A stretch of 44,975 nucleotides of DNA from Pseudohongiella sp. (GCA_030651695.1 JAUSCD010000007.1:1-44975); one strand, 5' to 3'; counted from the stretch's first letter, positions 34,311 to 42,722 are shown. A program made the numbers and translations. The notes: a model not told the origin generated them from the sequence alone.

Positions 34311-36734
34311 ATGGCAGCAGGCCAGAGCGATTACACAAGGAAACGGAATTTCGATGTCACCCCGGAGCCGCGCGATGTAGACGCAAAGCAGCCACGACGT
34401 GCAACGTCTGGAAAACTGCTGTTTGTTATACAAAAGCACCATGCGCGGAACCTCCACTATGATCTGCGACTGGAGCTGAATGGGACATTGAAAAGTTGGG
34501 CGGTGCCAAAAGGCCCTAGTCTGGATCCCGATATGAAACGCCTTGCGGTTCATGTTGAGGACCACCCGATCAGTTATGCAAAGTTTGAAGGAGACATCCC
34601 GGAAGGAGAGTATGGTGCCGGCCACATGATCATCTGGGACACTGGCATCTGGAAACCCGAGGGTGACGCACAACAGGGCTACCTCAAAGGCAAACTCAAA
34701 TTTACATTGTTCGGAGAAAAACTCTCAGGCGCCTGGAATCTGATACGCACACGATTCAAGGATTCAGATAAAGATCATTGGCTGCTGATCAAAGAGGAGG
34801 ATTCCGCCGCCCGCAGCAGCGACGACTACGATATTCTGGAAGCGCTCCCGGACAGCGTTGGCAAGCGCTCCAGAAAGCACCCTTCATTCCCGATGGCAAT
34901 AAGCCCTCAATTGGCCACGCTGGTCAGCCAGCAACCAGCGGGAAACTGGTTATACGAAATAAAATATGATGGTTATCGCGTAATGACACGGATCACCCGG
35001 GGCAAGGCGAACCTGTTTACCCGCTCCGGCCTCGACTGGACAGATCGCGTATCTGAATTGGCGCAGGTGCTGGCCTCCATGGGGCTGACAGACAGTTGGC
35101 TGGATGGGGAGATAGTGGTGCTGGATAAAAACGATTTGCCCGATTTCCAGGCTCTGCAAAATGCGCTGGATCGTGGACAAAACAGCAACATTGTTTATTT
35201 TCTGTTTGACGCGCCCTGGCTGAACGGAAAAGATTTACGGAACGCGCCCTTGACAGAACGGCGTGACGCGCTCGAAGCTGCTATGGCAGCCAATCCCCAC
35301 CCGCTGCTGAAATTTTCAGAAGCGTTCTCCGGCGACGACTACCAGAGCATTTACCATAGCGCCTGCAAGATGGCCCTCGAGGGTATCATTGGAAAACGTG
35401 CGGACAGTCCCTACCGTTCTACGCGTAACAATGACTGGGTGAAACTCAAGTGCAAGTTGCGACAGGAATTTGTAATCATCGGGTTCACCGAACCCAGCGG
35501 CAGTCGCGAAGGATTCGGCGCCCTGCTTCTCGGAGTGTACAGCGCCGGGGAAAGCCAGCAGCTGATTTATTGTGGTAAGGTCGGCTCCGGTTTCAACGAT
35601 TCACAACTCAAAGAAATTTATAAAAGCCTGCGCAAACTCGGACGAAAAACCACACCGCTGGAGCAGGAACCGTCAGATCTCACCCGGGGCACAACTGTAC
35701 ACTGGGTGCAACCGAAACAGGTATGCGAAGTCGAATTCGCACAATGGACAACCGGGCATCTGGTTCGCCATGCGGTATTTGTGTCAATGCGCGAAGACAA
35801 ACCGGCAACGGAAATTGTGCGCGAGCGTGCGGCTCATCATTCCAATAAAGTAGCAGGTGTCACCATCAGCAATCCGGAGCGTGTGATTGATGAAAAAAGC
35901 GGCACACAAAAGATAGATCTTGCTGCTTTTTATGAGTCCATTGCTGACTGGCTCCTCCCCCATCTGAAAAGCCGGCCAGTCTCGCTATTAAGAGCTCCGC
36001 AAGGCGTATCAGGAGAAGTTTTTTTCCAGAAACATGCCGAAAATCTCTCCATTCCTGATGTCAGGCATCTGGATCCTTCCCTGGATCCGGGTCACGACAG
36101 TTTGCTTGAGATCACGTCAGTCAAAGCTCTGATTGGCAGTGTGCAGATGGGGACTATCGAGTTTCACACGTGGGGTGCAACAAAAGAGCACATTGAAAAA
36201 CCTGACCGGATCACTCTGGATCTAGACCCCGATCCGGAATTGCCCTGGCAAAAAATGATCGAAGCAACTCAGCTTCTGTGCTCTGTGCTTGATGAACTGG
36301 GCTTACAGTACTACCTGAAAACCAGCGGCGGCAAAGGCATGCATGTAATTATCCCTGTCGCCCGCCACCTGAGCTGGGATGCTGCCAAGCAGTTCGCCAA
36401 GGGCATCAGCCAGTTTATGGCAAAGCAACTACCTGACCGGTTTGTGGACAAAATGGGCCCAAAAAACAGAATCAACAGAATTTTTATCGATTATTTACGT
36501 AACAGCCGTGGGGCGAGCACTGTTACGGCCTATTCCGTACGTTGCAGGCCCGGCTTGCCGGTCTCCGTGCCGGTAACCCGAGATGAGCTGACAGACCTGA
36601 GCAGCGCCGCCCAATGGCATACCGGCAATCTTCGCGAACGGTTGCAGTCGCTTGAAACAGATCCGTGGCAAGGATATGAAAACCGGCAGCGCATCACCAA
36701 AAAAATGTACCAACGACTGGGCATATCTGAGTGA
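34311..36734 (+). CDS. ligD: ATP-dependent DNA ligase D (phosphoesterase-ligase-polymerase)
   Basis: LigD trims, fills and seals broken DNA ends with Ku. The 807-residue protein carries all three domains in the pseudomonad order. First is a 3'-phosphoesterase (about 30-190; NLHYDLRLELNG, HVEDHPISYAKFEG, IPEGEYGAG). Next is the ligase (about 200-510), with the nucleotidyl lysine K218 in YEIKYDGYRV, WLDGEIVVLD, FDAPWLNG, EGIIGKR and WVKLKC. Last is a primase-like polymerase (about 530-800), with LDLDPDPELPW, LKTSGGKGMHV and RIFIDYLRNSRGASTVTAYS. AGGAGG lies about 7 bases before the ATG. No key residue appears lost. Confidence 0.97.
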   Translation: MAAGQSDYTRKRNFDVTPEPRDVDAKQPRRATSGKLLFVIQKHHARNLHYDLRLELNGTLKSWAVPKGPSLDPDMKRLAVHVEDHPISYAKFEGDIPEGEYGAGHMIIWDTGIWKPEGDAQQGYLKGKLKFTLFGEKLSGAWNLIRTRFKDSDKDHWLLIKEEDSAARSSDDYDILEALPDSVGKRSRKHPSFPMAISPQLATLVSQQPAGNWLYEIKYDGYRVMTRITRGKANLFTRSGLDWTDRVSELAQVLASMGLTDSWLDGEIVVLDKNDLPDFQALQNALDRGQNSNIVYFLFDAPWLNGKDLRNAPLTERRDALEAAMAANPHPLLKFSEAFSGDDYQSIYHSACKMALEGIIGKRADSPYRSTRNNDWVKLKCKLRQEFVIIGFTEPSGSREGFGALLLGVYSAGESQQLIYCGKVGSGFNDSQLKEIYKSLRKLGRKTTPLEQEPSDLTRGTTVHWVQPKQVCEVEFAQWTTGHLVRHAVFVSMREDKPATEIVRERAAHHSNKVAGVTISNPERVIDEKSGTQKIDLAAFYESIADWLLPHLKSRPVSLLRAPQGVSGEVFFQKHAENLSIPDVRHLDPSLDPGHDSLLEITSVKALIGSVQMGTIEFHTWGATKEHIEKPDRITLDLDPDPELPWQKMIEATQLLCSVLDELGLQYYLKTSGGKGMHVIIPVARHLSWDAAKQFAKGISQFMAKQLPDRFVDKMGPKNRINRIFIDYLRNSRGASTVTAYSVRCRPGLPVSVPVTRDELTDLSSAAQWHTGNLRERLQSLETDPWQGYENRQRITKKMYQRLGISE

Positions 36735-36776
36735 GTGTTTGATGCTCAACATATCGCAAACAAGGAATCTGACATC

Positions 36777-37865
36777 ATGACAGAGACGTCCCGGATGGCG
36801 GTTGAAAAACCGGTTCAGCACCAGCGCAGGTCCCGTAAGCAGATAATCGTTACCGGCATTGTTGTGCTGGTGCTTATTCTGATTGGCCTTCGTATGGCAC
36901 TTCCCACACTGATGAAGGATTATCTGAATCGACAGATGGCGAATATGGGCGATTATCGCGGGGTTGTTGCAGATGTCGATATTGCTCTCTGGCGAGGCGC
37001 ATACAGTCTGCATGCGTTGAATATCAGCAAAGTTGATCAGGACGTCCCGGTACCTTTTTTCACCGCTGAGATTATAGATCTTGCCGTCAGTTGGGGTGCG
37101 TTGCTGCGCGGCGCCGTGGTAGCAGAAGTGGCGTTTCTGTCTCCCACGCTGCATTTTGTGGATGGCGGAGATCAGGAATCCCAGGATGGTTCCGGCACGG
37201 ACTGGCGTATGGCTCTGCAGGAGATTACTGCCATCAATATTAATGAACTCACTGTCACTAACGGCGAATTACATTTCCATAACTTCCAGTCTGATCCGCC
37301 CGTCAATCTGGCGCTGACGAACCTGGAAGGCAGCTTTACCAACTTGAGCAACGTCGAGCGACGTGACACTCCGATTTACGCAAATTTTAATCTGAGTGGC
37401 CGCATGCTGGACACCGCATCCGCCAGCGTGTCGGGCAATCTGGACCCTCTGGGCGATTTCCGGGACTTTATTATCGCAATGCGAATCACAGACATCGAGC
37501 TGGAGCAACTGAACGATCTCACCGAGGCCTATGGCAATTTTGATTTCGAGTCAGGCAATGGTGACTTTGTAATGGAACTACAGGCGGAGGCCGGGGCACT
37601 GACAGGTTATGCCCGACCGGTGCTTGATAATGTGGCAATTCTGGATCTCGAATCTGATAGTGAAAAAGGTCTCCTCAATGTTGTCTGGGAATCTTTAGTA
37701 GCAGCGATGGGACAAATTTTCCGAAACCAGCCGGCAGATCGCATCGCGGCAGATATAGATATCCGCGGCGATCTGAATCAACAGGACGTCAGTACCTGGC
37801 AGGCATTCCGGTCACTAATACGCAATGCTTTTGTGGAAGCCTATGAAGCGCAATTCAGGCCATAA
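36777..37865 (+). CDS. Inner-membrane-anchored AsmA/DUF748-like protein
   Basis: The protein (362 residues) has a basic N-terminal tail (QHQRRSRKQ), one membrane segment at about 24-42 (IIVTGIVVLVLILIGLRMAL) and a large beta-rich periplasmic part. Stretches such as WRGAYSLHALNISK, VSWGALLRGAVVAEVAFLSPTLHF and ININELTVTNGELHFHNF are characteristic of DUF748, a branch of AsmA-like envelope proteins. The role may be in lipid or outer-membrane homeostasis (inference). The ATG at 36777 is preferred because AAGGAA lies about 9 bases upstream; a GTG at 36735 directly after ligD is weaker. It probably belongs to the ku-ligD transcript. Confidence 0.8.
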   Translation: MTETSRMAVEKPVQHQRRSRKQIIVTGIVVLVLILIGLRMALPTLMKDYLNRQMANMGDYRGVVADVDIALWRGAYSLHALNISKVDQDVPVPFFTAEIIDLAVSWGALLRGAVVAEVAFLSPTLHFVDGGDQESQDGSGTDWRMALQEITAININELTVTNGELHFHNFQSDPPVNLALTNLEGSFTNLSNVERRDTPIYANFNLSGRMLDTASASVSGNLDPLGDFRDFIIAMRITDIELEQLNDLTEAYGNFDFESGNGDFVMELQAEAGALTGYARPVLDNVAILDLESDSEKGLLNVVWESLVAAMGQIFRNQPADRIAADIDIRGDLNQQDVSTWQAFRSLIRNAFVEAYEAQFRP

Positions 37866-37938
37866 CCCTATGAACCTTTCAGATACAAGACGGTCAACCG
37901 CAGTAACACTACATTAACCGACGACGGAAGTACTTACG

Positions 37939-38373
37939 ATGAATGTACAGGATGTTATGACCCGGGACGTTGAGTATATCCCTTCAGATACCACACTCGC
38001 TGAGGCTGCGTTGAAGATGCGCGATAGCGACACAGGCTTTTTACCGATAGGGGATTCGGATCAATCCAAACTGCAGGGCGTCATTACTGACAGAGATATT
38101 GTTGTGCGGGCGATAGCCGCAGGAAAAGATCCAAACAAAGCCACTGTCAAAGAGTTTAAAACGGACAAGGTCCTGTACTGCTACCAGAGTGACAGCGTTG
38201 AATCAGCCGCAGAGAATATGCGGGAGCAACAGGTGTACCGGCTGGTTGTACTTGATAACAAAGATGACAAACGTCTGTGTGGTATTGTCAGTCTGGGTGA
38301 CGTGGTACGTCATGACAATGAAAACCTTGGCGGAAAAACAGCTCGCGGTATCAGTGAGGGGAAGACGCATTGA
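37939..38373 (+). CDS. CBS-pair domain protein
   Basis: A small protein (144 residues) made of two CBS motifs: VQDVMTRDVEYIPSDTTLAEAALKM with GVITDRDIVVRAIAAG (about 3-65), and VKEFKTDKVLYCYQSDSVESAAENM with GIVSLGDVVRH (about 72-132). Such proteins bind adenine nucleotides and often respond to stress or energy state. There is no attached enzyme or channel. GGAAG lies upstream of the ATG. It is the last gene of the ordinary chromosomal part of the window. Confidence 0.93.
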   Translation: MNVQDVMTRDVEYIPSDTTLAEAALKMRDSDTGFLPIGDSDQSKLQGVITDRDIVVRAIAAGKDPNKATVKEFKTDKVLYCYQSDSVESAAENMREQQVYRLVVLDNKDDKRLCGIVSLGDVVRHDNENLGGKTARGISEGKTH

Positions 38374-39404
38374 ACTGCGCTTTTTTTCAGACTGGTTGAG
38401 TTCCGTAACCTTGTAACGGCTGCTGACAAGGGGATGATAAGATGGTGCCCGGGACCGGAATTATAACTCGAAGCTAAGATTATGAATTATATATATTTAT
38501 TTAATTATAAAAAATCACAGGATACAAATAGTATACATAACCTCCTCCCCTTGCCTGTCTTTATAAGCATAGCAGCCCCATTTTTGACGTTTACTGATTG
38601 GGCTTACCGCAGTAACGATCTTTACCTAATTTTCCATCCCACTCTATCTGGACATCAACGCATCAACGCCTGAGACAAGGTGTAGGATTTTTTTTGCTCG
38701 CTAGGGAAGGAAGTTGTCATACCAAATCCGGCTCAAAACCGACCTGAATTTACTAAATTATTCCGCACTAATTTGAACGATTTTCCACACCATTTTTAAT
38801 GTCTAAAAGCAGGACTTACCAGCCGCTGATTTGCAGCTCCTTACTCGTCTTTTGCAAAAGTTGTAAAAACCATCTCCCCTACCCCTTTTTGACCGTCTTA
38901 TATTTCGCCTGTGACACCTGTGACTCTGTGACAGTCTTTTATATCAATAACTTGCAGGCGACTAAAGGCACTTTTTTGTCACAAAGTCACAGATTTTGAA
39001 GGGCCAATTCAATAGTAGCAGCAAAAAAAAGCAAATTTTTACCAAAACCTGTCATAGGTGTCACAGATTTGAAAATGGCGACCTGTGACAAAATATAGGA
39101 TATAAATGAATGAATAATAGTAATTTTTTTTGTTTGTCACAGATGTCACAGGTGTCACAGGTGTTTTTATAAGAGGCTGAATTTTACCCATACCATTCCT
39201 CCTGGCGAGCAGAAAAAATGAACAGGAATAGCGATTGGAATTTCCCCCTGAAACACGTGGGCAAACCTGCTAGTTAGCCGGCGGATAGAGCACCGAAAAA
39301 CCATCCAATAATTGAGCGTGGCATCCAATTTTGTTGTTGAGGCAAAGGCATCAATGATCAGTAGAATTTTGGCTATGCCATTTCGTTCTGTAGGAGAAGA
39401 GGAC
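38374..39404. other. AT-rich gene-free region at the left edge of an island
   Basis: About 1 kb without a supportable gene, clearly richer in A and T than the flanking operons (for example the run of A/T at 38480-38512). It holds an iteron-like array (38909-39160) and ends at a strong terminator. Codon-like sequence is present on the minus strand at 39167-39421, but that reading begins inside the terminator, so I do not call it a gene. The left junction of the island probably lies between 38374 and about 38900; no tRNA or clear attachment site is visible. Confidence 0.6.
38909..39160. repeat. Iteron-like array of TGTCACAG octamers in both orientations
   Basis: Copies as CTGTGACA or close variants start at 38909, 38918, 38926 and 39083. 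Copies as TGTCACAG or close variants start at 38977, 38985, 39059, 39135, 39144 and 39153. Most spacings within clusters are 8-9 bp; the last three are exact and 9 bp apart. The left cluster points one way and the right cluster the other, with A/T-rich DNA between them. This resembles a replication-origin iteron set or a dense regulator-binding region. Confidence 0.8.
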
Positions 39405-39429
39405 AAAAAAAAGCCCCTCAACGGGGCTT
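39405..39429 (-). terminator. Rho-independent terminator of the DUF4258/HTH pair
   Basis: On the minus strand, AAGCCCC, loop GTTGA and GGGGCTT form a 7-bp stem followed by a run of eight T residues. It begins 7 bp after the stop codon of the HTH gene. Confidence 0.9.
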
Positions 39430-39435
39430 ATGGGA

Positions 39436-39894
39436 TTAAGCAGCTTTCGGTTCCCATCCTGAGGGTGTTTCCATAAAGCTCAGTTCTCGCTCCAAGTCTT
39501 GAATCTGGTTATCCAGTGCAACAAACCTGTCCATTAGATCCCTAAATTTGCCATCCACATGACAGTATTCCAAGTAGAACTGGCGGACAGCGCGGTCCAC
39601 TAAATCTGGGATATTGCCACTGCGTTCGTAAAGAGAAATGCTTTGCTCATCCTTTCCCAAAAGCCGCCCAAGTGCTTTCTGGGACATATCCATTTCTAGG
39701 CGCAGAAACCTGAACTCAGCTTCTGTCAATGGAGCTGTGCCTTCGCTAAGGGCCAAACCGATAGCGCGATTCAGGCCATCCACATCATGTATGGAAACGC
39801 CTTCCCCATAAGGGGTTTCCCGGATCTCGAACCCGTTTTCTAGCCAAACATTTGGTAGGCCACATTCGATGTAATGGTATCTGTGATTGCTCAT
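39436..39894 (-). CDS. HTH-domain regulator, probable antitoxin
   Basis: The protein (152 residues) has an N-terminal domain (YIECGLPNVWLENGFEIRETPYGEGVSIHDVDGL) and an XRE-type helix-turn-helix at about residues 62-110 (FRFLRLEMDMSQKALGRLLGKDEQSISLYERSG). The C-terminal 35 residues form a short helix. This family is usually the second gene after a DUF4258 protein, as here, in what look like toxin-antitoxin operons. In such pairs the HTH partner neutralises the toxin and represses the operon. The start overlaps the upstream stop by 4 bp. A strong terminator follows. Confidence 0.82.
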   Translation of the reverse strand: MSNHRYHYIECGLPNVWLENGFEIRETPYGEGVSIHDVDGLNRAIGLALSEGTAPLTEAEFRFLRLEMDMSQKALGRLLGKDEQSISLYERSGNIPDLVDRAVRQFYLEYCHVDGKFRDLMDRFVALDNQIQDLERELSFMETPSGWEPKAA

Positions 39895-40211
39895 AGTATT
39901 CTCCAGGTAGTCACGACGATGACCGTTCGCCTTTCCTCCTCAATTAGTACGGCTTGAACTGCAAGTCGCCTGCCGGCGACGGTATGGAGCAACTCCACTT
40001 GCCAGTTGCTTTTGTCGTTTATAAATCCCTTACCTTGCTGTTGCCCATGCCTGAGACAGCGGTTGACCTCTGAGCGGGTTATCCCGCGTTCAATCATTCG
40101 CTGTTTGGCATGGTTGGTAATGATGATGTTTTCTGACTGCTCGGCCGCCGCCTTGATAGCTCTAGCTACCGTGTACTTGTTTATCGCGGGAATAGGCGTT
40201 GGGTTCGTCAT
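39891..40211 (-). CDS. DUF4258-family protein, possible toxin
   Basis: The protein (106 residues) carries the DUF4258 pattern: IIITNHAKQRMIERGITRSEVNRCLRHGQ, then WQVELLHTVAGRRLAVQAVLIEEERRTVIVVTTWR. The family shares a small-ribonuclease-like fold with RelE/MqsR-type toxins, but activity is inferred only. The start is set at ATG 40211 (MTNPTPIPAINK): a consensus -35 and -10 lie directly upstream and would put transcription start at the ATG. Longer readings would translate the promoter itself. It is translationally coupled to the HTH gene. Confidence 0.78.
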   Translation of the reverse strand: MTNPTPIPAINKYTVARAIKAAAEQSENIIITNHAKQRMIERGITRSEVNRCLRHGQQQGKGFINDKSNWQVELLHTVAGRRLAVQAVLIEEERRTVIVVTTWRIL

Positions 40212-40212
40212 A

Positions 40213-40247
40213 CCCATAATTATTATGGGTTGCGAGTGAATAGTCAA
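40213..40247 (-). promoter_or_regulatory. Promoter and overlapping palindromic operator of the DUF4258/HTH pair
   Basis: On the minus strand there is TTGACT (40242-40247), a 16-bp spacer and TAATAA (40220-40225). The -10 lies inside a perfect palindrome, CCCATAA-TTA-TTATGGG (40213-40229), which ends 1 bp before the ATG. This is the expected site for autorepression by the HTH partner. The geometry implies a leaderless message. Confidence 0.7.
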
Positions 40248-40560
40248 TGTACATTCATAACGGAACAGAAAGCCTGTTTTTACATCCAGCCAGAGTACAA
40301 TCAAAAATCACTAGCCGTCAGCGCTATTACGGGAGATAAGCTGCTGATATTGTTGCAGGAATGCGTAATTTTGAATAAATCCCTCATGCTGCTTAGCCTG
40401 GGCAAGCGGCGATCTTGGTTACTGTCTGCTGAGAGGTCCACCTGCGTAAATAGTAATAGGCAAAGAGCGCAGGCGGGGCGGGGTATTGACGGCGCGCTAA
40501 GGGAGTAAACAGAGAGATGGCTGACTGCGCACAACGCCATGGAGGCGTTGCCACCGTTGC
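40248..40560. other. Gene-free stretch between the DUF4258/HTH pair and the ImmA/IrrE module
   Basis: No gene can be supported here. Open readings on both strands lack ribosome binding sites and family-like composition. One clear hairpin is present at 40532-40550 (CAACGCC and GGCGTTG around ATGGA), without a T-run. Confidence 0.5.
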
Positions 40561-40630
40561 GGCGAAACATTTCTGGCATCTATCTTGTTAAGCGAAACAT
40601 TATAGTGATAAAATCCCGCTTAACGAAACT
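40561..40630. repeat. Three motifs spaced exactly 30 bp apart before the ImmA/IrrE operon
   Basis: GCGAAACATT starts at 40561 and again at 40591; AACGAAACTC starts at 40621. The middle and right copies also form a perfect inverted repeat, GTTAAGCG (40586-40593) and CGCTTAAC (40616-40623), that brackets the -10 region. The exact 30-bp spacing puts the motifs on nearly the same DNA face. Confidence 0.75.
40585..40613 (+). promoter_or_regulatory. Promoter of the 215-residue protein / ImmA-IrrE operon
   Basis: TTGTTA (40585-40590), a 17-bp spacer and TAAAAT (40608-40613) fit the vegetative consensus well. Transcription would start near 40620, about 25 bp before the ATG at 40646. The repeated GCGAAAC motifs cover the spacer and start point, so repression by the HTH-ImmA/IrrE protein is likely. 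Confidence 0.6.
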
Positions 40631-40645
40631 CAACGAGATTAGACT

Positions 40646-41293
40646 ATGCCAATTTCTACGCAAGATTCGATACCTGCACTCTTGGTTCGAGATGTGCCCC
40701 GTGATTTAGTGATGGCCGTTGAGGAAGCGTTAACTGTTGGAGCTCAAAGGGCATTTATAGCATCCACTGGTATGGACAAAGGACACTTGCCTCATGCACT
40801 TGGCCAGCTTCGCCACTTTCACATGAATGAGTCCTTCCATCGAGCGTTAGAGATAGCTTCCGCTTCGCCATCGCCAGTTAAGGGAAACAGTATCGTAACG
40901 GGCCGCACTGGAATATTTGCTCTTGCGCGTTTTAACATTCCCCAGGGGATCTGGGTAAATGGTCGCCGCAGTCGGACTCGCCGCCAGATGTCCGCTGCAA
41001 ATAAGGCCATCGAGCCATTGGTTATAGCAGACCTTCTTGATGAATATGTTACTCCTTCTGCAGCTACGGCGTTTTTTGTTGCCTGCTTCTCAGGCTCATT
41101 AATTTTTCAGCCAGACGTTCCTGTCTCAGTACAAATTGCAGTGCCTAATAGAGATATGACCGGATGGCTTTTCAGAGAACCGCTTAAGGATTTTCTGCAG
41201 CGCTATGAAGAAATACCCACAAGCCAAGAAGATTTGGTTACACCAGTCCTTAAGAAATCTAAAAAGAAAAGTGACGAAGGAATCGAATTATGA
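40646..41293 (+). CDS. Uncharacterised protein coupled to an HTH-ImmA/IrrE gene
   Basis: I do not recognise this 215-residue protein. It has no signal peptide or membrane segment. The middle is basic (GIWVNGRRSRTRRQM) and the C-terminus is strongly charged (LKKSKKKSDEGIEL). LVMAVEEALTVGAQRAFIAST and ADLLDEYVTPSAATAFFVACFSG look like folded alpha/beta segments. Its stop codon overlaps the start of the HTH-ImmA/IrrE protease gene by 4 bp (ATGA), the organisation of protease-regulator pairs in mobile elements and toxin-antitoxin-like modules. It could be the partner controlled or cleaved by that protease; this is inference. The ATG at 40646 follows a good promoter, with only a weak GAGA as ribosome binding site. 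Confidence 0.75.
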   Translation: MPISTQDSIPALLVRDVPRDLVMAVEEALTVGAQRAFIASTGMDKGHLPHALGQLRHFHMNESFHRALEIASASPSPVKGNSIVTGRTGIFALARFNIPQGIWVNGRRSRTRRQMSAANKAIEPLVIADLLDEYVTPSAATAFFVACFSGSLIFQPDVPVSVQIAVPNRDMTGWLFREPLKDFLQRYEEIPTSQEDLVTPVLKKSKKKSDEGIEL

Positions 41294-42495
41294 GTCGCGG
41301 TGGAGTGCTAGGTTTTCAAAGCGATCGCCTAAAACAAATACTGGCTGCACGGCGTCTTACTCAGCTGCAGTTAGCATCATTGGTGGGAGTATCCCCTGGA
41401 ACTGTCAGTAAATGGCGCGCAGGATCTCAAGCGCCTGAACGCAGTGCTTTGGACCGATTAGCTAGCGTTGTGAACGTAGCACCTGAATGGTTTACCAGAG
41501 GGACTCTGAAACCGGTCTCACTCCCTCTTTTTCGGAGTAACGCTTCAGCACATGTTGCTGCTCGTGCGATGTTGGAAGCGCGACTGGAGTGGGCTCAAGA
41601 CTTAGCGTATTCGCTATCTGAATTCGTGGATTACCCACAACTCAATTTGCCAAGAAGGGAATTCCGCAATCCTGACGAGATATCTTCAGAAGATATTGAG
41701 CTCGCAGCGAAAGAGTGTAGAGACCTGTGGCGTCTCGGTAGAACTGCCATACAGGATCTGGCTTTGGCGGTAGAAGGCGCAGGAGTAATATTAGTTAGAG
41801 AGGAAACCGGAATATCTCAGATTGAAGGGCTGTCCGCATGGAGCGAAACGTTAGATAGACCGATGATTCTGTTATCCGCCGACAAGGATAATGGCTATCG
41901 AAGTCGATTTGATCTCGCTCATGAGCTTGGGCATTTGGTTCTTCATCGTTTTATATCCAGAGCAACAGATCGCGAACGTCATAACCAGATGGAAAAGCAA
42001 GCTCATAGATTCGCCGGGGCTTTTTTGTTGCCAGCAGAGACATTTGCTAGCGATGTCCGGACTCCTGTCACGCTTGATGATCTTTTATTGTTGAAAAGAA
42101 GATGGGGGGTGTCTGTGGGTGCTATCGTCATGCGTCTTTGTGCATTGCAAATACTCGATGACGATAGCGCGCAGTTATTGTTTAAACGGCGATCGGCCAG
42201 ATGGGGAGGTAAGTCGGAGCCTGGCGATGCGGATAGGAAGCCAGAGCGTCCAAGGCTTTTAAATCGCACAATTGGATTGCTGGTAGAGGAGAATGTGATG
42301 CCATTAGAGGCTATCCCCAGGCACATTGGGTTATCTCCCCACGATATCGAGAAGCTGGCTGGGTTGCCAGAGGGCTATTTTCAAGGTAAAACAAAAATAG
42401 TTGAACTGGCACGTTTACGGGCACCTTCGAGTGAAGAAGTTGCCGTCGGTAGAAAGAGCGGAACGGTATTACCATTTAAGTTACCGTCGAACTAG
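41290..42495 (+). CDS. HTH-domain ImmA/IrrE-family metallopeptidase regulator
   Basis: The protein (401 residues) joins an XRE helix-turn-helix (about 12-65; LTQLQLASLVGVSPGTVSKWRAGSQAPE) to an ImmA/IrrE zinc peptidase domain with the HEXXH motif in FDLAHELGHLVLHR (near residue 210) and the downstream family block EKQAHRFAGAFLLPAETF. A C-terminal region with LEAIPRHIGLSPHDIEKLAGLPEGYFQG follows. ImmA of ICEBs1 cleaves the element's repressor and IrrE of Deinococcus cleaves a DNA-damage repressor; fused forms are common on mobile elements and defence-like loci. It overlaps the preceding unknown gene and probably binds the repeats at 40561-40630. Confidence 0.92.
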   Translation: MSRGGVLGFQSDRLKQILAARRLTQLQLASLVGVSPGTVSKWRAGSQAPERSALDRLASVVNVAPEWFTRGTLKPVSLPLFRSNASAHVAARAMLEARLEWAQDLAYSLSEFVDYPQLNLPRREFRNPDEISSEDIELAAKECRDLWRLGRTAIQDLALAVEGAGVILVREETGISQIEGLSAWSETLDRPMILLSADKDNGYRSRFDLAHELGHLVLHRFISRATDRERHNQMEKQAHRFAGAFLLPAETFASDVRTPVTLDDLLLLKRRWGVSVGAIVMRLCALQILDDDSAQLLFKRRSARWGGKSEPGDADRKPERPRLLNRTIGLLVEENVMPLEAIPRHIGLSPHDIEKLAGLPEGYFQGKTKIVELARLRAPSSEEVAVGRKSGTVLPFKLPSN

Positions 42496-42500
42496 TCACT

Positions 42501-42722
42501 ATGAATCAGGTCGTCGATCAAGAGCGCGCTCCATCTTTAGCTGTAGTTCCTGCCAAATGGGTGCAGGGAAAGGTATTCGAGGTAATGACCGGTTACAGCA
42601 CTGATGCGCAGGACGCAAAGCGTAAACGAGGCATCTGGGAAGAAGGCGTTATTTGGATAAAAGCACCCGATGGCCGGATCTTGTATAACTGGAAGGCTTA
42701 CGACGCATGGGTAGAGGGTTAG
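42501..42722 (+). CDS. Excisionase-like small protein
   Basis: A 73-residue protein whose body (WVQGKVFEVMTGYSTDAQDAKRKRG, then WEEGVIWIKAPDGRILYNWKAYDAWVEG) matches my recollection of small excisionases of integrative elements, which bend attachment-site DNA and steer a tyrosine integrase towards excision. The gene begins 5 bp after the ImmA/IrrE gene, so it may be cotranscribed. No integrase follows within the window: the next genes run on the opposite strand. The start is supported by position only; no strong ribosome binding site is present. Confidence 0.68.
   Translation: MNQVVDQERAPSLAVVPAKWVQGKVFEVMTGYSTDAQDAKRKRGIWEEGVIWIKAPDGRILYNWKAYDAWVEG

Noticed and set aside
38909-39160. The TGTCACAG array as a CRISPR
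   Set aside because: The units are only 8 bp, occur in both orientations and have no regular spacers; there are no cas genes.
39167-39421. An 84-codon minus-strand open reading in the gene-free region
   Set aside because: Its start lies inside the terminator of the DUF4258/HTH pair, it lacks a ribosome binding site, and I recognise no family. It might be a remnant of a lost gene, but this is not enough to call one.
40230-40579. Open readings of about 92 codons on both strands between the two island operons
   Set aside because: No ribosome binding sites or recognisable motifs; the plus-strand reading runs through the divergent promoter of the DUF4258 gene.
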